Source: Cercis canadensis (lineage: Eukaryota > Streptophyta > Magnoliopsida > Fabales > Fabaceae). From it: a stretch of DNA of 64,000 nt. Position 1 is the first letter of the stretch. Each line of letters begins with the position of its first letter. The stretch is from assembly GCA_003255065.1 (NCBI GenBank), contig QAOA01006526.1:123333-187332 (forward strand). Reading direction: 5' to 3'. A model generated the notes under the pieces. The model ran no database searches, had not been told where the DNA came from, and worked only from the letters and a program-made list of their open reading frames with translations. The position numbers were made by a program, and so were the translations under genes. Shown here in pieces: positions 40,680 through 54,500 of the stretch.

Positions 40680-41157
40680 TTCCTGAGGCTCCATCTCCAT
40701 GACATATATTTTGCTGCAAGGTTAGTGTGAAATGGGGATTGTTTCCAGTTTATGCTTCCAAGAGCAATGTAAATTTGTATGGCTTGATTGTCACTGTAAA
40801 ATCTTGCGGGGCTTTTACCGCATATCAACTTGTTTTGTATACTGGTATGCAAGTTATGGAACTAAATCAAGATTGTTGAATTTGAGATGTATATTTAAAT
40901 TGTGAAGGTCAATTTTTTTTGATACAAAAATATAGCTTTAAAATATAGGAGCTGTCCATAAAATATACATATACATTACGTATTATATATATATAGATCT
41001 GGAAAGTTGAGAGCTTTTTGGGCCATTGCCCCTGCATTTCCCCCTTTACTCAATCTAAAGTATGGGGAATACAGGAGGCAAAAATCACATATACAAGTTA
41101 GAAGTTCTCATGTTTATGCTATTAAAATGGAAAAAATAACAGCAAAGTTAAGAACTA

Positions 41158-41820
<663 letters not shown>

Positions 41821-41961
41821 TAAGTGTTTTTTTTTTTTTGGAAAAAAATAAACTTACGTTACTCAGAATATAATATGGTTCATGTGAATGCACAATGATA
41901 GTGAACATTTGTGTCATTGCCATGTTGACAATCATTGTTATTATTATTCCATAGAGAGGAT

Positions 41962-43004
41962 CAATGTTTTAAAAATTAAACCAAGGAGCGAACCGGTATG
42001 GCAAAAAATAATCGGTTAGACTGTTGGTCGAGGTTGAATTGAAGCTTTTTTCAAATTTAAAAATTTATAAAGAATAAAACATGGATAATGAAATATAAAT
42101 CATCAAACTTAACTTATAAGTGAAAGCCTCAAACTTAAATATTCAAATAACTAAAAATTAAAAGATATAAAAACTTAATTTATATACATTTAATTTAAAA
42201 TGGTATCCCATAACAAAATTAGATTATTTCAATAGCCAATATCTTTTACAAGTTTACATACTCTCAATATAATGAAGTTTACAATTTTTAATATAGCAAA
42301 ATTAGATAATTAGAACATATAAATAAATAACTAGATAATAATACCAAGAAAAAAAGATAGAGACAAAGTCACATAGTATTAATCAAACAAATAAATAAAT
42401 AACTAAGAAACTAATTAAATCGTGCATAATAGACTAAGGGAAAAAATATATATAATTTTCAAAAATTAATAAAAAGTCTTAAGTTAAAATATATGTAATG
42501 TGTGATGATGTATTATAATTTTTACATATTTAAATATATCATATTAAATAAATCTACTAAATAGTTAATAAATAATTTTTTAGCAACTATAAATGTAAGT
42601 CTTGAGCTGTCTTAGTAGTTTAGATTGTGAATTTTTTTGAGTAAGAGGTAGTAGGTCCAAACCCATTAAATATTTTTTCTATTAATTTCTTAATGATTCT
42701 ATTAATAAATATATTTATATGTGGTAATANTTTATATATGGTAATATACTCAAAAGTTGAGATATCCTAGTGGCAAAGCATGAATTTGGATAAAGGGAAA
42801 GGGGTTTGAATCTATGTATGGACAATTTTCTCTTCATTTCTACCAATTTTTCTAACTGTATGATTTTGTCAAAATTAGACTGGTTTGAGCCAGTTTAAGT
42901 GGTTCTCACCGGTTTTAGGTGATTTAACCGCTATAGCTATTTAGGGGTATGAACTGGACTGATTTTCACTGTTCGGACCGCCCGGTCCGATTTTTAAAAC
43001 ATTG
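41962..43004. mobile_element. non-autonomous TIR transposon, 1.04 kb, hAT-like
   Basis: Ends are CAATGTTTTAAAAATTAAACC and the reverse complement of GGTCCGATTTTTAAAACATTG. The flanks GAGAGGAT (41954-41961) and GAGAGGAC (43005-43012) form an 8-bp target duplication with one mismatch, as for hAT elements. CCGGTT-type blocks near both ends (AACCGGT at 41991, ACCGGTTTTAGG at 42908) extend the symmetry. No transposase frame is seen. The interior holds an N with a 16-bp duplication (42730) and a tRNA-like stretch. Confidence 0.75.
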
Positions 43005-43012
43005 GAGAGGAC

Positions 43013-44738
43013 CATACTTTTTTTTTTTTTTTAAAAAAAAAAAAATTATTTTCATATCAAATGGGAAGGCACTGCAAATTATCATTTTCTTTGAAAAAAA
43101 AAAATGTTGAGATTAAATTCTCATTCTTTTTATATTCGACTAAAAACTTTAGTTTTATTTATATAATAATAACAAAAAAAATTGATTATTGAAACTAATT
43201 AGAAGCTGTACTAATAATTTGCAAAAAATTGAAATGCTTGGCTCTACCAGTCGGCTACTGCGGCTATGGCTGGTTGTGGAAAATAACATTTATAGAATTA
43301 CATGTTGAAAAGAAAAACAATTTTTTTTAATATTTCGGTTATAACTCTAGATTTAATTTTTAATATCACTTATGAATAAACAAATTTTAGTTATAGGCAG
43401 CCATAAAGTGAATAAATTCAAGATGAATAATTTGGTTTGACAAATAAACAAGACATAGAAAATATGGGTTTGGTCAAAGCAAATCATGAGCTTTGTGACA
43501 AACGTCACTTTATTTAGAGATTTTATAATCCAATTAACAAATCTTGTTTCCTATTATTTGTGGCGCAGCAGACAATATATCGTCCACAAGCAGCTTCTCA
43601 ATCAGGAATATTGTCACAGTCCTCAACATCGCATCTTCATAGTATTTGATAAAATTTCTTGAGACTTGTATAAACCAATCAATAGAAGGTTCATGAATAA
43701 GCACATCGAATCAATAATTTTCCTCTCAATCATCTAGTAGATGCCTTCACTAAGATATTTGTCTACAAAGAGTATAATATACAGTCTCTGGCTAAAAAGA
43801 AAAACTAAATTATATTTAAGACTAAATAATATGATCAAATTTTATTTCATGAAGCCAGAAAACTTATAATAGTTTGTTTGACCAATTGAAGAATTGTTAA
43901 GGATTTTGGCCCAAATGGCCATTGGTTCACTTCTGGCTTGAACTCTTAAATGAAACAATGGAAGTTTTAGTCTATTAGCCTTGCATAAAAGTAATCATCA
44001 AATGTTCCTTTCTTCCCCTATTTATTAAGTTTCATTTGGTGAGCACAAGTTTAGCATTCGGGGTGCTATAAATTTATAAAACATGTGCTTTGCCACTTCT
44101 ATGGCCTCTTTTGTCTCTCTATGAAGCATAAAGAACCCTTAAATCATAAACAGTAGCACATGCCATCTTTTCCTCATATTCCTATTCTTCCCTGTTTCTT
44201 TGATGAAACACATTCAAAAGAATCACTAAGTCTATTTTTAAGAAACACCTAATCAATAAGATTGTTATTATTTTTATTATTTATGATAAGGGTGAAGAAT
44301 CTGCTCCGTGTTGGATTTGATTTATGGCAAAAAACCTACAATCATTACTCTCTAATTATCATGAGAGAGGATAGGGACAATGGTCTCAACTAGACTTAAT
44401 AAGTAAGATAAGGGGAAGATGGGAACATGGTCATAAAAATGATAGAGGTTGCCACTCTCTAACCATCTGGCTAACATGATAATCTTCAAACTGTCCCCCC
44501 TAAAAGATTCAGTTTTAAAGTCAACAAGCAAATGAAGTTGAATTTATATCTAAGACTTTACATGAAAAATACATATTAAGCCTATATAAGGAGAATAATA
44601 GCAGAGATACAAAGCAATATGGCAAACTTGTACTTTTTTTTTTTTAAGAAAAATCTGAGGCTTCTAATAATGTAAGTAACTGCCGATAATACATTAAAAA
44701 ATGTACAATTTGTAATATTCCTTCAAGAGTACTCTTCA
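43013..44738. other. intergenic region upstream of the WAT1-related gene
   Basis: AT-rich with T and A homopolymer runs at 43018-43044. No gene seen. Confidence 0.45.
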
Positions 44739-44748
44739 TATATATAAG
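44739..44748 (+). promoter_or_regulatory. TATA box of the WAT1-related gene
   Basis: TATATATAAG lies about 60 bp before the ATG at 44805, followed by the pyrimidine-rich CACCTCTCTTCTG. The start site would be near 44775. Confidence 0.65.
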
Positions 44749-44804
44749 CACCTCTCTTCTGTTGTTGTCCTTCATTAACAAGTCTAAGTTGGTACAAGGA
44801 GATA

Positions 44805-46628
44805 ATGAGAATGGCAAGTGTTGTGACAGAGAAAATGAAGCTCCTTGTGGCGTTGCTTGTTTTGCAGTTCTGCTTTGCGGGATTTCACATTGTCTCTAGA
44901 CTTGCTCTAAACATTGGTGTCAGCAAAGTTGTTTATCCTGTTTATAGAAATATAATTGCTCTGCTTCTGTTGAGTCCACTTGCTTATTTCCTAGAGAAGT
45001 GAGTTTCCAAATGAACTTTATTACTTATCACCTTCCCTATCATTATTCTTTCTGTTATTGCTATTCATTTTTCTTTTCATGTCATATTTACCATGGAACA
45101 ATGCTTATGACTTTATAATCAGGAATGAAAGGCCACCCCTCACTTTTTCTTTGCTGGTTCAGTTCTTCCTTTTAGCATTACTGGGGTAAGCAAATAGATA
45201 AACTGTGGTTCTCCACAATCTTATCTTCCTTCCTAATGTTTCTAAGATTTTCTTTTTCTTTATATTGTAGAATAACTGCAAACCAAGGGTTTTACTTGTT
45301 GGGATTGTATTATGCGTCTCCAACTTTTGCTTCTGCAATGCAAAACTCAGTTCCTGCCATCACTTTTGTCATGGCCTCAGCTCTAGGGTGATCAAGTCTT
45401 CTTATAACATCCATCTTCATTTCATTTATAATCTCTGTAATTTTTTTTTGTTTGAGTTCTGTACCAGGCTTGAGCAGCTAAACATTGCAAGCATAAATGG
45501 ATTGGCAAAAGTCCTAGGGACCATAGCCAGTGTGGGGGGTGCTACTCTAATTACTCTCTACAAAGGTCCTCCTCTTCTCCACCACACACTCCAAATACAA
45601 GGAGACATCTTAGAAGCTGATGCATCTGCAAGAAAAATGCAAAACTGGACATGGGGTTGCATATACTTGCTTGGACATTGTTTATCATGGGCTGGTTGGA
45701 TGGTTTTTCAGGTCTGCTTCTAATGAACATAGATTATGTAGATTATCTAAGCTGAATATGTTGCTTCATTCTCATTCTTGTATATTAGTACATAGAATAA
45801 ATTGGAAGTAAATATGTTTGTAAAGTTGCATGAACATGAACTCTGACTCAATCAATTATCATTTTCATGACCTAAGTTGTGTGTCAACAATTCTGCAGGC
45901 TCCTGTAGTGAAGAAGTATCCAGCAAAATTAACAATTACATCATTCACATGCTTCTTTGGATTGGTCCAATTCTTGATCATAGCAGCCTTTGTTGAAACT
46001 GACTTGGAGCATTGGAAGATACAATCGGCAGAGGAGCTCTTTACCATCCTATATGCTGTAATATTCCTGACTTCAATTCTCCAATGATACTCTTAGGAAC
46101 TAGAGTCATATGACACATCCAGTTCTAAGCACTGTATTCATTTTTTTTTTTTCCAATTGAGATTAACTCATTATTATGTGACCATTGCAGGGAGTAGTAG
46201 CATCCGGCATTGTCATATCCCTCCAAACATGGTGTGTTCAAAAGGGTGGCCCGGTATGTGTTGCCGTCTTCCAGCCTATGCAAACCTTTTTAGTTGCAGT
46301 CATGGCATCCCTAATCCTTGGAGATCAGTTATACGCTGGAGGGTATGCAGCTTGTTAATCACTAAAGCAATATTGATTCTATTCAATGATATATTGTAAT
46401 GAATAAGCCTTTTAATTTATTTTTTTTTAACACAAACTCCTAATACTTTGTTTTTATTGCAGGATTATAGGTGCAACTCTTATTGTGATTGGTCTATACT
46501 CAGTCCTATGGGGTAAGAACAAGGAAAATGGAGTGAAAAACCAAGAGGAGTCACCATTGGCAAGGCCCTTGCTTGATGCAGAAGAAGAGGATAAAGAAGC
46601 TGATGCAGCTGCACAAGACATACCGTGA
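44805..46628 (+). CDS. WAT1-related EamA transporter, seven exons
   Basis: Exons 44805-44998, 45123-45185, 45271-45387, 45468-45711, 45899-46057, 46191-46342 and 46463-46628 give 364 residues with consistent phases. The protein has about ten membrane helices in two EamA repeats. Recognisable stretches are LQFCFAGFHIVSRLALNIG, YPVYRNIIALLLLSP, GITANQGFYLLGLYYASPTF and MQNSVPAITFVMA in repeat 1, and YLLGHCLSWAGWMVFQAPVV, YAGVVASGIVISLQTW, GPVCVAVFQPMQTFL and GIIGATLIVIGLYSVLWGK in repeat 2. A hydrophilic acidic tail follows. WAT1 (MtN21/UMAMIT family) exports auxin from vacuoles and affects secondary walls; other UMAMITs move amino acids. From memory this protein is close to Arabidopsis At3g18200, whose substrate is not firmly known. 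A second Met two codons downstream is an alternative start. Confidence 0.93.
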
Positions 46629-48466
46629 CACATCTTTCTGTTGACAGACACAGAAAATTGAGCTCCGGGATAGGATCTGAATTGAAAAAACCAACTTTGG
46701 TCGGTTGTCTAGAAGAAAATTGGAGTCATTGACGGGAGACTCCATGTGCTGTGTACATTACACAGACGACATGTATATCTGAAATTTATATAAAAGGAAT
46801 ATTTGCTGCATATATCTGAAATTTTAAGCCTCTGGATGTTGAACAGCACTTCGACAGATAGCCAAAGATGCATTGCCTTCATACCAAATAACAACGTGAA
46901 AACTTGAGAAATTAGAATGGTGTAATATACTGATGACGTTAATTTGTTGACGCTTGAAATGCCTCTTTCTTCTGCTAACAAATATCCACGTTCATGCAAC
47001 TTCAATTAAGAAATTTGACTGTGTCTATATGAAAGCGTAGAATGCGCTCATGTATGTCATCAAGATCAAGATTTCTCAGCATAATAAGTCTCATAAATCT
47101 AAATACCCATATCTATTCACGCATTAACATGCAAGTTTAAAAAATAAATTACAATTACAGAACTAGCTCAGACAAGAGTAAGTTAGGGTGAGCGATCTTG
47201 TGGTTGACCCTCATGCCGATAAAACATTCTAACAAGTTAGTGGAGTCCTAACCAGTTCCACACTACAGTAAATGTGGTGCATTTACATGCAATAAATAAC
47301 GAGTGTAAATAAATATCATCAGCCATATTTTCAGCACGGGCAAACTCAATCATGTCAGATGTATATCTTGTTTGGCTAACAAGACCAACAATTTTCAAGG
47401 CAACTAAAGGGGCTTTTGCTAATACCTATCATCTTATTTCACAGGAACTGAACTCAAAGAAGTTAGTCATCGTTGTTCTCTCCACTTCAAGAAATTCAAC
47501 CTTCATCTAGAAGACCTCTTTGTGTGAGAAAAGGGTGGAATAGTGCAGTTCTTAATTACATAACCAGACCTGCCAACTTTTTCCCAACAATTTAGGAGTT
47601 GTGTGACATGATCGTTCCAAACACTATTACTTAACTTGCGCAATCAATCTTCCCAAGGTTATTTTAGGAAAAAAAATCATTCCAAAGTTAGGAATGCCAA
47701 ATGAATCCTATTCAACTATTCGTCCAAAATACTGTATCTTCCTTTTTTATTACTTATTTATTTTAAGAAAAACAGTAATACAAAAAAATATTAGTATTTT
47801 TCCATCTCTTAGCCTCATTGAACAAAGTGATATCCTCCACTGAATAAGAAAACTAACACGCTTCATTGTAGCTTAGAACTTAGAGAAAACATGGACTCTG
47901 GCGAATGCTGACATAAATTTTAACATATCAGGTAAACTGACCAAGCAGCTAGAATCCGTCCACTGAAACCTCTCATCAACTTCATTTATAATTGTGGAAT
48001 TTATAACAATTCACAGAAGATATGGAGACAACAATAACTTCCTCAAGGTTCCCTAGATTCAAGGAAATCGAAGTTTCCTTCCATGAAAGTCACTAATGGA
48101 ATGAGCTTCTGAACAAAGAAATATTTCTTTAGTTATCTACTATCTCAAGATTCAATTCACTAATGCAGACACGGGAACTATAGTTATAGGCAAAGATATG
48201 TAAACAATAGATAGCAATGGCCCTGGAAAAAGATTTACCATTGATAAACTCCCAATGCACATTACGTAAAAGGAGTAGATACTTCAGGAAGCATCACACG
48301 GGTATCCATTCCAAATTTGAAGATATGAGACAGCAACAAAACTAAATCAAAGTTACTTAACAAAAGTCGCTAAAAGAACATAAACTTAAACCTCAAATTC
48401 AAGCACACAAGACAAGATGATGATTTAATTTCTCTCGATATTTGTTACTGTTCAGTCAATGAAATT
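46629..48466. other. intergenic region between convergent genes
   Basis: It holds the 3' ends of the WAT1-related gene (from the left) and the CCT delta gene (from the right). No further gene is seen. Confidence 0.5.
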
Positions 48467-50068
48467 CTACCTCACAGTTACAATATCGTCAATCTTCAAA
48501 ATCATCCGCACACACTCTGTCGCTAATGTGATTGCACTTGTGCTCACAAGCAGGGGCTGCACCACATTCTCCTCTAAGATGTTCGTAATCTGCCCCTTTC
48601 TCACATTAATTCCAGCATTTATCTCACCCTGCGCATGTCGATTCCTCAGCTCAGTAACAATTGCAATTGGGTTCAAACCTGCATTCTCAGCTAGAGTATA
48701 AGGAATAACTTCAAGTGCCTCAGCAAATGCTCGAATGCAGTAACCCTCCATCCCATGCAACACCTTTGCCCAGGCACCCAGTTGCCTTGACAGCTCGATC
48801 TCCGGTGCACCACCTCCAGCAATCAAAAACCTCTTCTTGACCAAACATCTAACAACACACAAGGCATCATGCAAACTCCGCTCTGCTTCATCAATCACCA
48901 GCTGGTTTGATCCACGGACAAGCACGGTTGTGGTCCTTCCCATATCCTTGATACCAGTAATTTTAACAATCTTCCCATCCCCAAGAGAAATCTCCTCGAC
49001 AAGATCCACATACCCCAACTTTTCAGCACGGAAATGCTCAATATTTGCAATAGGCAAACAATTCAGAGTCTTTGTGATGAATTCAATCTCATCTCGCTCA
49101 ACATCCTTAATCACCAAGATTTTTGCTTTCGCAAGGTAATGCAAAGATAAGTCAGTCACAGCATCTCTCAGTATACTCTTCTGAATCAATAGCACATTAC
49201 AACCCGTTGCCTTAATCTTCTTAATCATGCCCAAAATGTAATTCCTTTCTTCCTTCAATATTCTATCCATCTGGGTGTAGTCATTAACCACAATACTCTG
49301 CTCAATGTCGGTCTTGGGTGGAGAAATCTGGAATTGAATCACAGCAATCTTTGCATTTTCCATGCGTGTAGGCCCTCCAGCAGCGTGACTAACCTTCTTA
49401 TCAAACACCAACCCCTTCACGAGCTCTGTGTCATCCACTGTCCCACCAAGCTTCTTCACAATCTTGATATCGCGAAGATCAACCATGTCGGGCTGAGCAG
49501 GGTCCACAACAGATAACACAGCGTCAACAGCAAGAGGTGCCAGTAGCGTAGAGTACTGACTAACCACTTTGCTATTAAGCGAAGTGCTGGCAGACTTGTT
49601 TAGAGACTCACGGTCAGAAAGCTCAACAGGTACAGCCATAGCAGTAAGCACATCAATGGCCTTAAACGATGCCTTGTGCAGCGAATCCGAAATGACAGTT
49701 GGATGAATGCCATGTGACAAAAGCAAAAGACATTGCTCAAGCAGAGCACCAGCGATAACGACCACTGTGGTAGTACCGTCACCAGCGGCGGCATCCTGGG
49801 ACTTAGAGAGCTCAACGAACATTTTGGCAGCAGGTTGAAGGACTTCCATCTTGTTTAGAATAGTGGCACCATCATTGGTGATGATGACTTCGCCAGAAGA
49901 AGTGGAGATCATCTTGTCCATACCCTTTGGACCCAGACTGGTTCTAACCGCATCGGCGACGGCTCGAGCAGCGACGATGTTCGCATGACGGATGTCCTCC
50001 TTGCGCTTGTTGTCCACGTAGGACTCAGTTTTCGAAGATCGTGGTCGGGGAGCCGCAATTGCTGCCAT
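48467..50068 (-). CDS. CCT4: T-complex protein 1 subunit delta (CCT4), intronless
   Basis: It is a subunit of the cytosolic TRiC/CCT chaperonin that folds actin, tubulin and other proteins with ATP. The frame is 533 residues in one exon, the usual length. Family marks are [12 protein letters not shown] (43-54), TNDGATIL (64-71), the phosphate-binding [12 protein letters not shown] (93-104), [11 protein letters not shown] (418-428) and [11 protein letters not shown] (461-471). Asp97 in GDGTT and the hydrolysis Asp401 in LHDAL are present. Delta identity rests on the N-terminal [16 protein letters not shown] segment and the overall pattern. The gene converges with the WAT1-related gene and diverges from the helicase gene about 1.4 kb away. 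Telo-box motifs lie in its leader. Confidence 0.96.
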   Translation of the reverse strand: MAAIAAPRPRSSKTESYVDNKRKEDIRHANIVAARAVADAVRTSLGPKGMDKMISTSSGEVIITNDGATILNKMEVLQPAAKMFVELSKSQDAAAGDGTTTVVVIAGALLEQCLLLLSHGIHPTVISDSLHKASFKAIDVLTAMAVPVELSDRESLNKSASTSLNSKVVSQYSTLLAPLAVDAVLSVVDPAQPDMVDLRDIKIVKKLGGTVDDTELVKGLVFDKKVSHAAGGPTRMENAKIAVIQFQISPPKTDIEQSIVVNDYTQMDRILKEERNYILGMIKKIKATGCNVLLIQKSILRDAVTDLSLHYLAKAKILVIKDVERDEIEFITKTLNCLPIANIEHFRAEKLGYVDLVEEISLGDGKIVKITGIKDMGRTTTVLVRGSNQLVIDEAERSLHDALCVVRCLVKKRFLIAGGGAPEIELSRQLGAWAKVLHGMEGYCIRAFAEALEVIPYTLAENAGLNPIAIVTELRNRHAQGEINAGINVRKGQITNILEENVVQPLLVSTSAITLATECVRMILKIDDIVTVR

Positions 50069-50097
50069 TGATGATAGACGGTCACAGCTAGAGAAAA

Positions 50098-50212
50098 CTA
50101 ACCCTAAACCTAATACCAGAAAGCAGCAAACTGGAAGTATGGAGTGGGTGGAAGGCTGGAAGCGTAAATTTGAGAGGGAAGGTGAGGATCGAATCAGAGA
50201 GAAAAACCCTAG
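50098..50212 (-). promoter_or_regulatory. telo-box motifs in the CCT delta leader
   Basis: AACCCTAAAC (about 50099-50108) and AAACCCTA (50205-50212) lie upstream of the ATG. Such motifs are frequent near the starts of plant housekeeping genes. Confidence 0.5.
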
Positions 50213-50324
50213 AGAAATTAGAGTGCAGTGGGGTTTTCACTCTTTCTGGAACAAACAAAGAAGTTCGCGATGGTTATGCCCCATTTTGAAAATTCATCAC
50301 AGATTGGGCCTGTCATACGGTTAG

Positions 50325-51504
50325 CTGTTCAGGCCCGACTCTGGTATAAAATTGGGCTAGCCTATATAGCCTCTCGGCCCGGGCCATTTCTAATTATCAT
50401 AGTAATTTTTTTGAGTTTATTCCATAACTTGAAAAAAAAAAAAACAGACAAAAAAGTGTTAAAGGAACATGATTTTTGCTGTCCTATCGTTCAAAATACT
50501 TATCAATGTTATGTGATTATTTTGTTGGTGTTTATATGTGTTATTTTATTTTATATTTAAATATAATAATTAAATATATAAATAGAATGATAAAATAATA
50601 TCCATGAGTATTTTAACTATTTGCATAATATAACAGAATTTACTTAAAATTTTTATTCTTTTCACACTTTAATGATATTTTACTCTAAGTTTTAGAATCT
50701 TAAAATAATTTTCTCTTTCTCTTGATGAAAAAAAATCAATCACTTGGTAAGTGATCTAGTGTATACATTTAGTTGGGTCAATTATTTAATACCATAAGTA
50801 ATAAATATCACTAGCATAATTGATTGTTGGGACATGATGATTTTTTCTGTCAAATAAAATAAATAACACATATCATTCTATAATTTCTCTTTAAAATAAT
50901 ATAATATCATTTAGGAAATAATTAGCCATTTAATTATTACATTTATGGTTAGAGAAAATGCAAATGAAATACACATAACATCTTATTTGTTCACCTTAAC
51001 TTGTTAGATCTAATTTTTAATAGATTTCATATTTCACCAAGTTTGTATTTGATGTGATAAGAAGAAAATTAGTGCATAAATAATAGAATTAATCTTAATT
51101 TTTTTTTTATACAAGAGATAATTGCTCTACTTTATGTATATATATATTTTTCGAAAACTTATATTAATGTCACTTTTTTTTTTTTTATGTCTTTTATGCA
51201 CACACGTACCTGTATGACATCCGCAAGACTACATAAGGTGGTAATTTTTTTAAAACTTTTTTGGTTACCCGGAAAAACAAAACAAAAACGATAAAAAAAA
51301 AAAGAGAAATTATATAATGAGCATCCACTTAGGGATGCAAATAGCCGAGCGCTGCCCAGCAGCCACTGCTCGTCAACCGCCAGTAACGTTGGACTTGCTG
51401 GAGGTACAAGAAACCAGTTCCAATCTTACTGCCACAAAACCTATCTTCTCTTCAGCAAATGTTAACCAAACTCTGCAACTGAAACTGATACTCTATTTCC
51501 CACC
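50325..51504. other. divergent intergenic region between CCT delta and helicase genes
   Basis: Very AT-rich from 50400 to 51310 with no gene seen. The helicase promoter and leader are at the right end. A 79-codon frame at 51317-51556 overlaps the helicase start in another frame and would be an upstream frame only if transcription starts before 51317. Confidence 0.45.
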
Positions 51505-54500
51505 ATGTCCTACTCAGCCATTTTTCAAGGCTCTACCAGAACCACCATGTCACTGAGGGGACTCCTTTTTCTCTCGTCCCACAGGACCCATAGAGCTCTA
51601 AGACCTTCTCTTTTATCAATTTCTATGAGAAACCAAGCAACTGGGTTCAGGAGTTTCTACTACTCACCACCCAAGACCATTGAGGTGGACAGGGAAGAGA
51701 GGCAAGGTGCGGGATTGAGGCGGAAAATCATTGCTTTGCCGTTTTGGCATCAGCAGAGCTCCAATTATGGTCGTTTTGCGTATCAGGATGTGTCTAGTGA
51801 TGAGTCCGATGTGGAATTCGGGTCTTCTCAATCCCAGCCACAATTGGTTAGTATCATGTCGCACCCTTTTCCATTGAACTGGTTTCTGTAAGCATTTTGA
51901 TTTATTTTTAAATTTCAAATTGAGTTAAAGCATGATACTTTTCTATCATTCAAGAACTTTTTGTTGTTTTTAAGGTGATAGTTCAATTATATTTAGCTCA
52001 CGGAAGGAAGATAACTGTGGTGGCTTTGTTGTAAACTTGGGCTTCAGAGCTAAAGGAATTCCCTGATGATACTAATTATACATAAGAGTGTGGGTTGAAG
52101 TTTGCAATATCAAATTTTAAGTATAAATGGTATTGATAAAGGTCTATGTAGAGGAATTAACTTCCAGCAGCGGGAGATCACTGAATAATGGGTCATATAT
52201 TACGTAGCAATTAGTAATGAGGATACCTATGTAATTCTTACATTTCCTGCTTAAACGACCATTTTGTGCAATATTATCAGGTCCAGTAAATTACTAGAAA
52301 ATTAATATTAATATATTTGTATTAGTTTGATGATATATTATATTCTAATTCTAATTATGAAACTAACATGAGATGATTATTAGTGTTAAATTTAACATCG
52401 TTGTGCAAGAAAGTATAACGTGTTACAAGAAATTGATAATTTATACTTTTTTTTTTCAATTTATTGTGAATTTCAATTTTTGCTGTTGACCTTCTCTTAG
52501 CAAAAGCCATGAAATTGGTCCATACTCACTACGTTTGTGTGTGATAGATGTATGACCCTTACTGATAGGTTTGGTTTCTGTTGATCACTAGGGTGTTTCA
52601 ACCCTTGAGAACATTGATGAATGGAGATGGAAGCTGACAATGCTTCTCCGCAACAAAGATGAGCAAGAAGTAGTGTCAAAGGAGAAAAAGGACAGGCGTG
52701 ACTTTGAGCAAGTTGCAGCTTTGGCAACTAGGATGGGTTTATACAGGTATCTCATATTTAGGTTATTTAATGCCTCTTCACTTTCATTTATTTGTATACA
52801 GTTTCTTAATTAAATTTGCATTGGCAGCCGACAGTATGCAAAAGTAGTTGTCTTTAGCAAAGTCCCTCTGCCAAATTACAGATCTGATCTGGATGATAAG
52901 CGTCCACAGAGAGAGGTATTATCATTAATCATGTTATGCTCTATCTCCTATGTTCTTTTACAATGGCTTCATGCATAAAAAACAAGTAGTATCTTCCTTC
53001 TCTTTAACCACTTGTGATGCAATTCTTTATGAAAGACTTCGATTAACTAAATGAAGTTGGTTGACTAACAACCTTTAGGTATAAAAAAATCCAGTGCTCT
53101 ATGAAAAATGTTGGTGTTATTGATCAGAAAACATGGCTGGTTAACGAGTCATATGCTAGGAAATTCTTTGTGCTTTCTTAATCATTTGGCCTAATTGACC
53201 TCGATTAACGAAATGAAGTTGGTTGACTAACAACCTTTAGGTACAAAAAAGCCAGTCCTCTATGAAAAATGTTGGTATTATTGATCAGAAAACATGGCTG
53301 GTTGATGAGTTATATGCTATGAAGCTTGTGATATTAGGAAAATTCTTTGTGCTTTCTTATGCATTTAGCCTAATTAAATGTTTTGCTAATGCTCTTCCAG
53401 GTTGTCTTACCTTTTGGTGTTCATAGAGAAGTGGATGCACATCTCAAAACTCATCTTTCTCAAAAGTCTATAAGGAGGGGGAGTTTTTTAGATGATTCCC
53501 TGCATAGATCAAGCAATGGTGGAAGCATTTGTAGTGATGAAGTAATTTTTGGACGACCAGAGCCATTAACAAAGAACAGTGTTGTCAAGGAGAAGATCCT
53601 TCGAAGAAAAAGTTTGCAACTGCGTAATCAGCAACAAGATTGGCAGGTTTATTTTATTTTATTTTCTGTTTCAGTATGAAGTGATTTATGTTTGTTATGG
53701 TAGTTAGTTAATAATTTAGTGTGTGTTTGGACAGGATTATTTGAACACTTCAACAGAGTTTTTAGGCCTCGATTATGTGGGTTTAAATGTGTGTTTGGGT
53801 AAAAAAAATGGCAACAAAATATTCGTTTGAGAAAAATAAAGGCATGAAATCTACACTTTTATGGCACATTACAAGTGCTTCCTTCAATTTATAACTGAAT
53901 CTATGAGTAGCTAATATGTTTTTGTGGATGAACATTCTTGGCTTCTCTTTGGTGCTCGGCTAATGGTCTTTTTAGGGGGGGGTTCCTTTGGGAGATATGA
54001 GATGAGACTGGATGGCTTTCTAACATTGATGTTCTTTTTTATTTTTTATGCTTTTCTTTTAATGTGTTTGCTTTAGGGAGAATAGCTTATCCTTCCTTCT
54101 TTCTGTACTCGTCCTTTCTTATTACAATTTCTTCTTCTATAAAAAAAAAAAAGATATATGGACACATTTATGAGCAATGATGGTGAATCTTATTAATCTG
54201 TATCTAATAGGATTATATTTGGTGGCATTTAGTTTCTGAATTTTTTCATCATGATCTAAGTTGTTTTTTGGTTTCTTTAAATCAGTAATTTTTTTTGTTT
54301 GAATGTCCTTTCATTTTCTATGTGTTTAAAAATGTTATAACAGATGCCTGTTCTTCCATAGGAATCTCCTGAAGGGCAAAAGATGCTTGAATTTCGTAGA
54401 AGTCTCCCTGCATTCAAAGAGAAGGATGTATTATTAAAAACCATATCAGAGAATCAGGTGAAGTATGCAAAAATAAATCTTATATCATTTTGGTTGTCTG

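Noticed and set aside
51317-51556. 79-codon frame overlapping the helicase start
   Set aside because: Different frame and no domain; relevant only if the leader begins far upstream, which cannot be seen here.
53990-54160. T-rich stretch ending in an A-run in helicase intron 4, like a LINE 3' tail
   Set aside because: No protein similarity or target duplication; too weak to list as an element.
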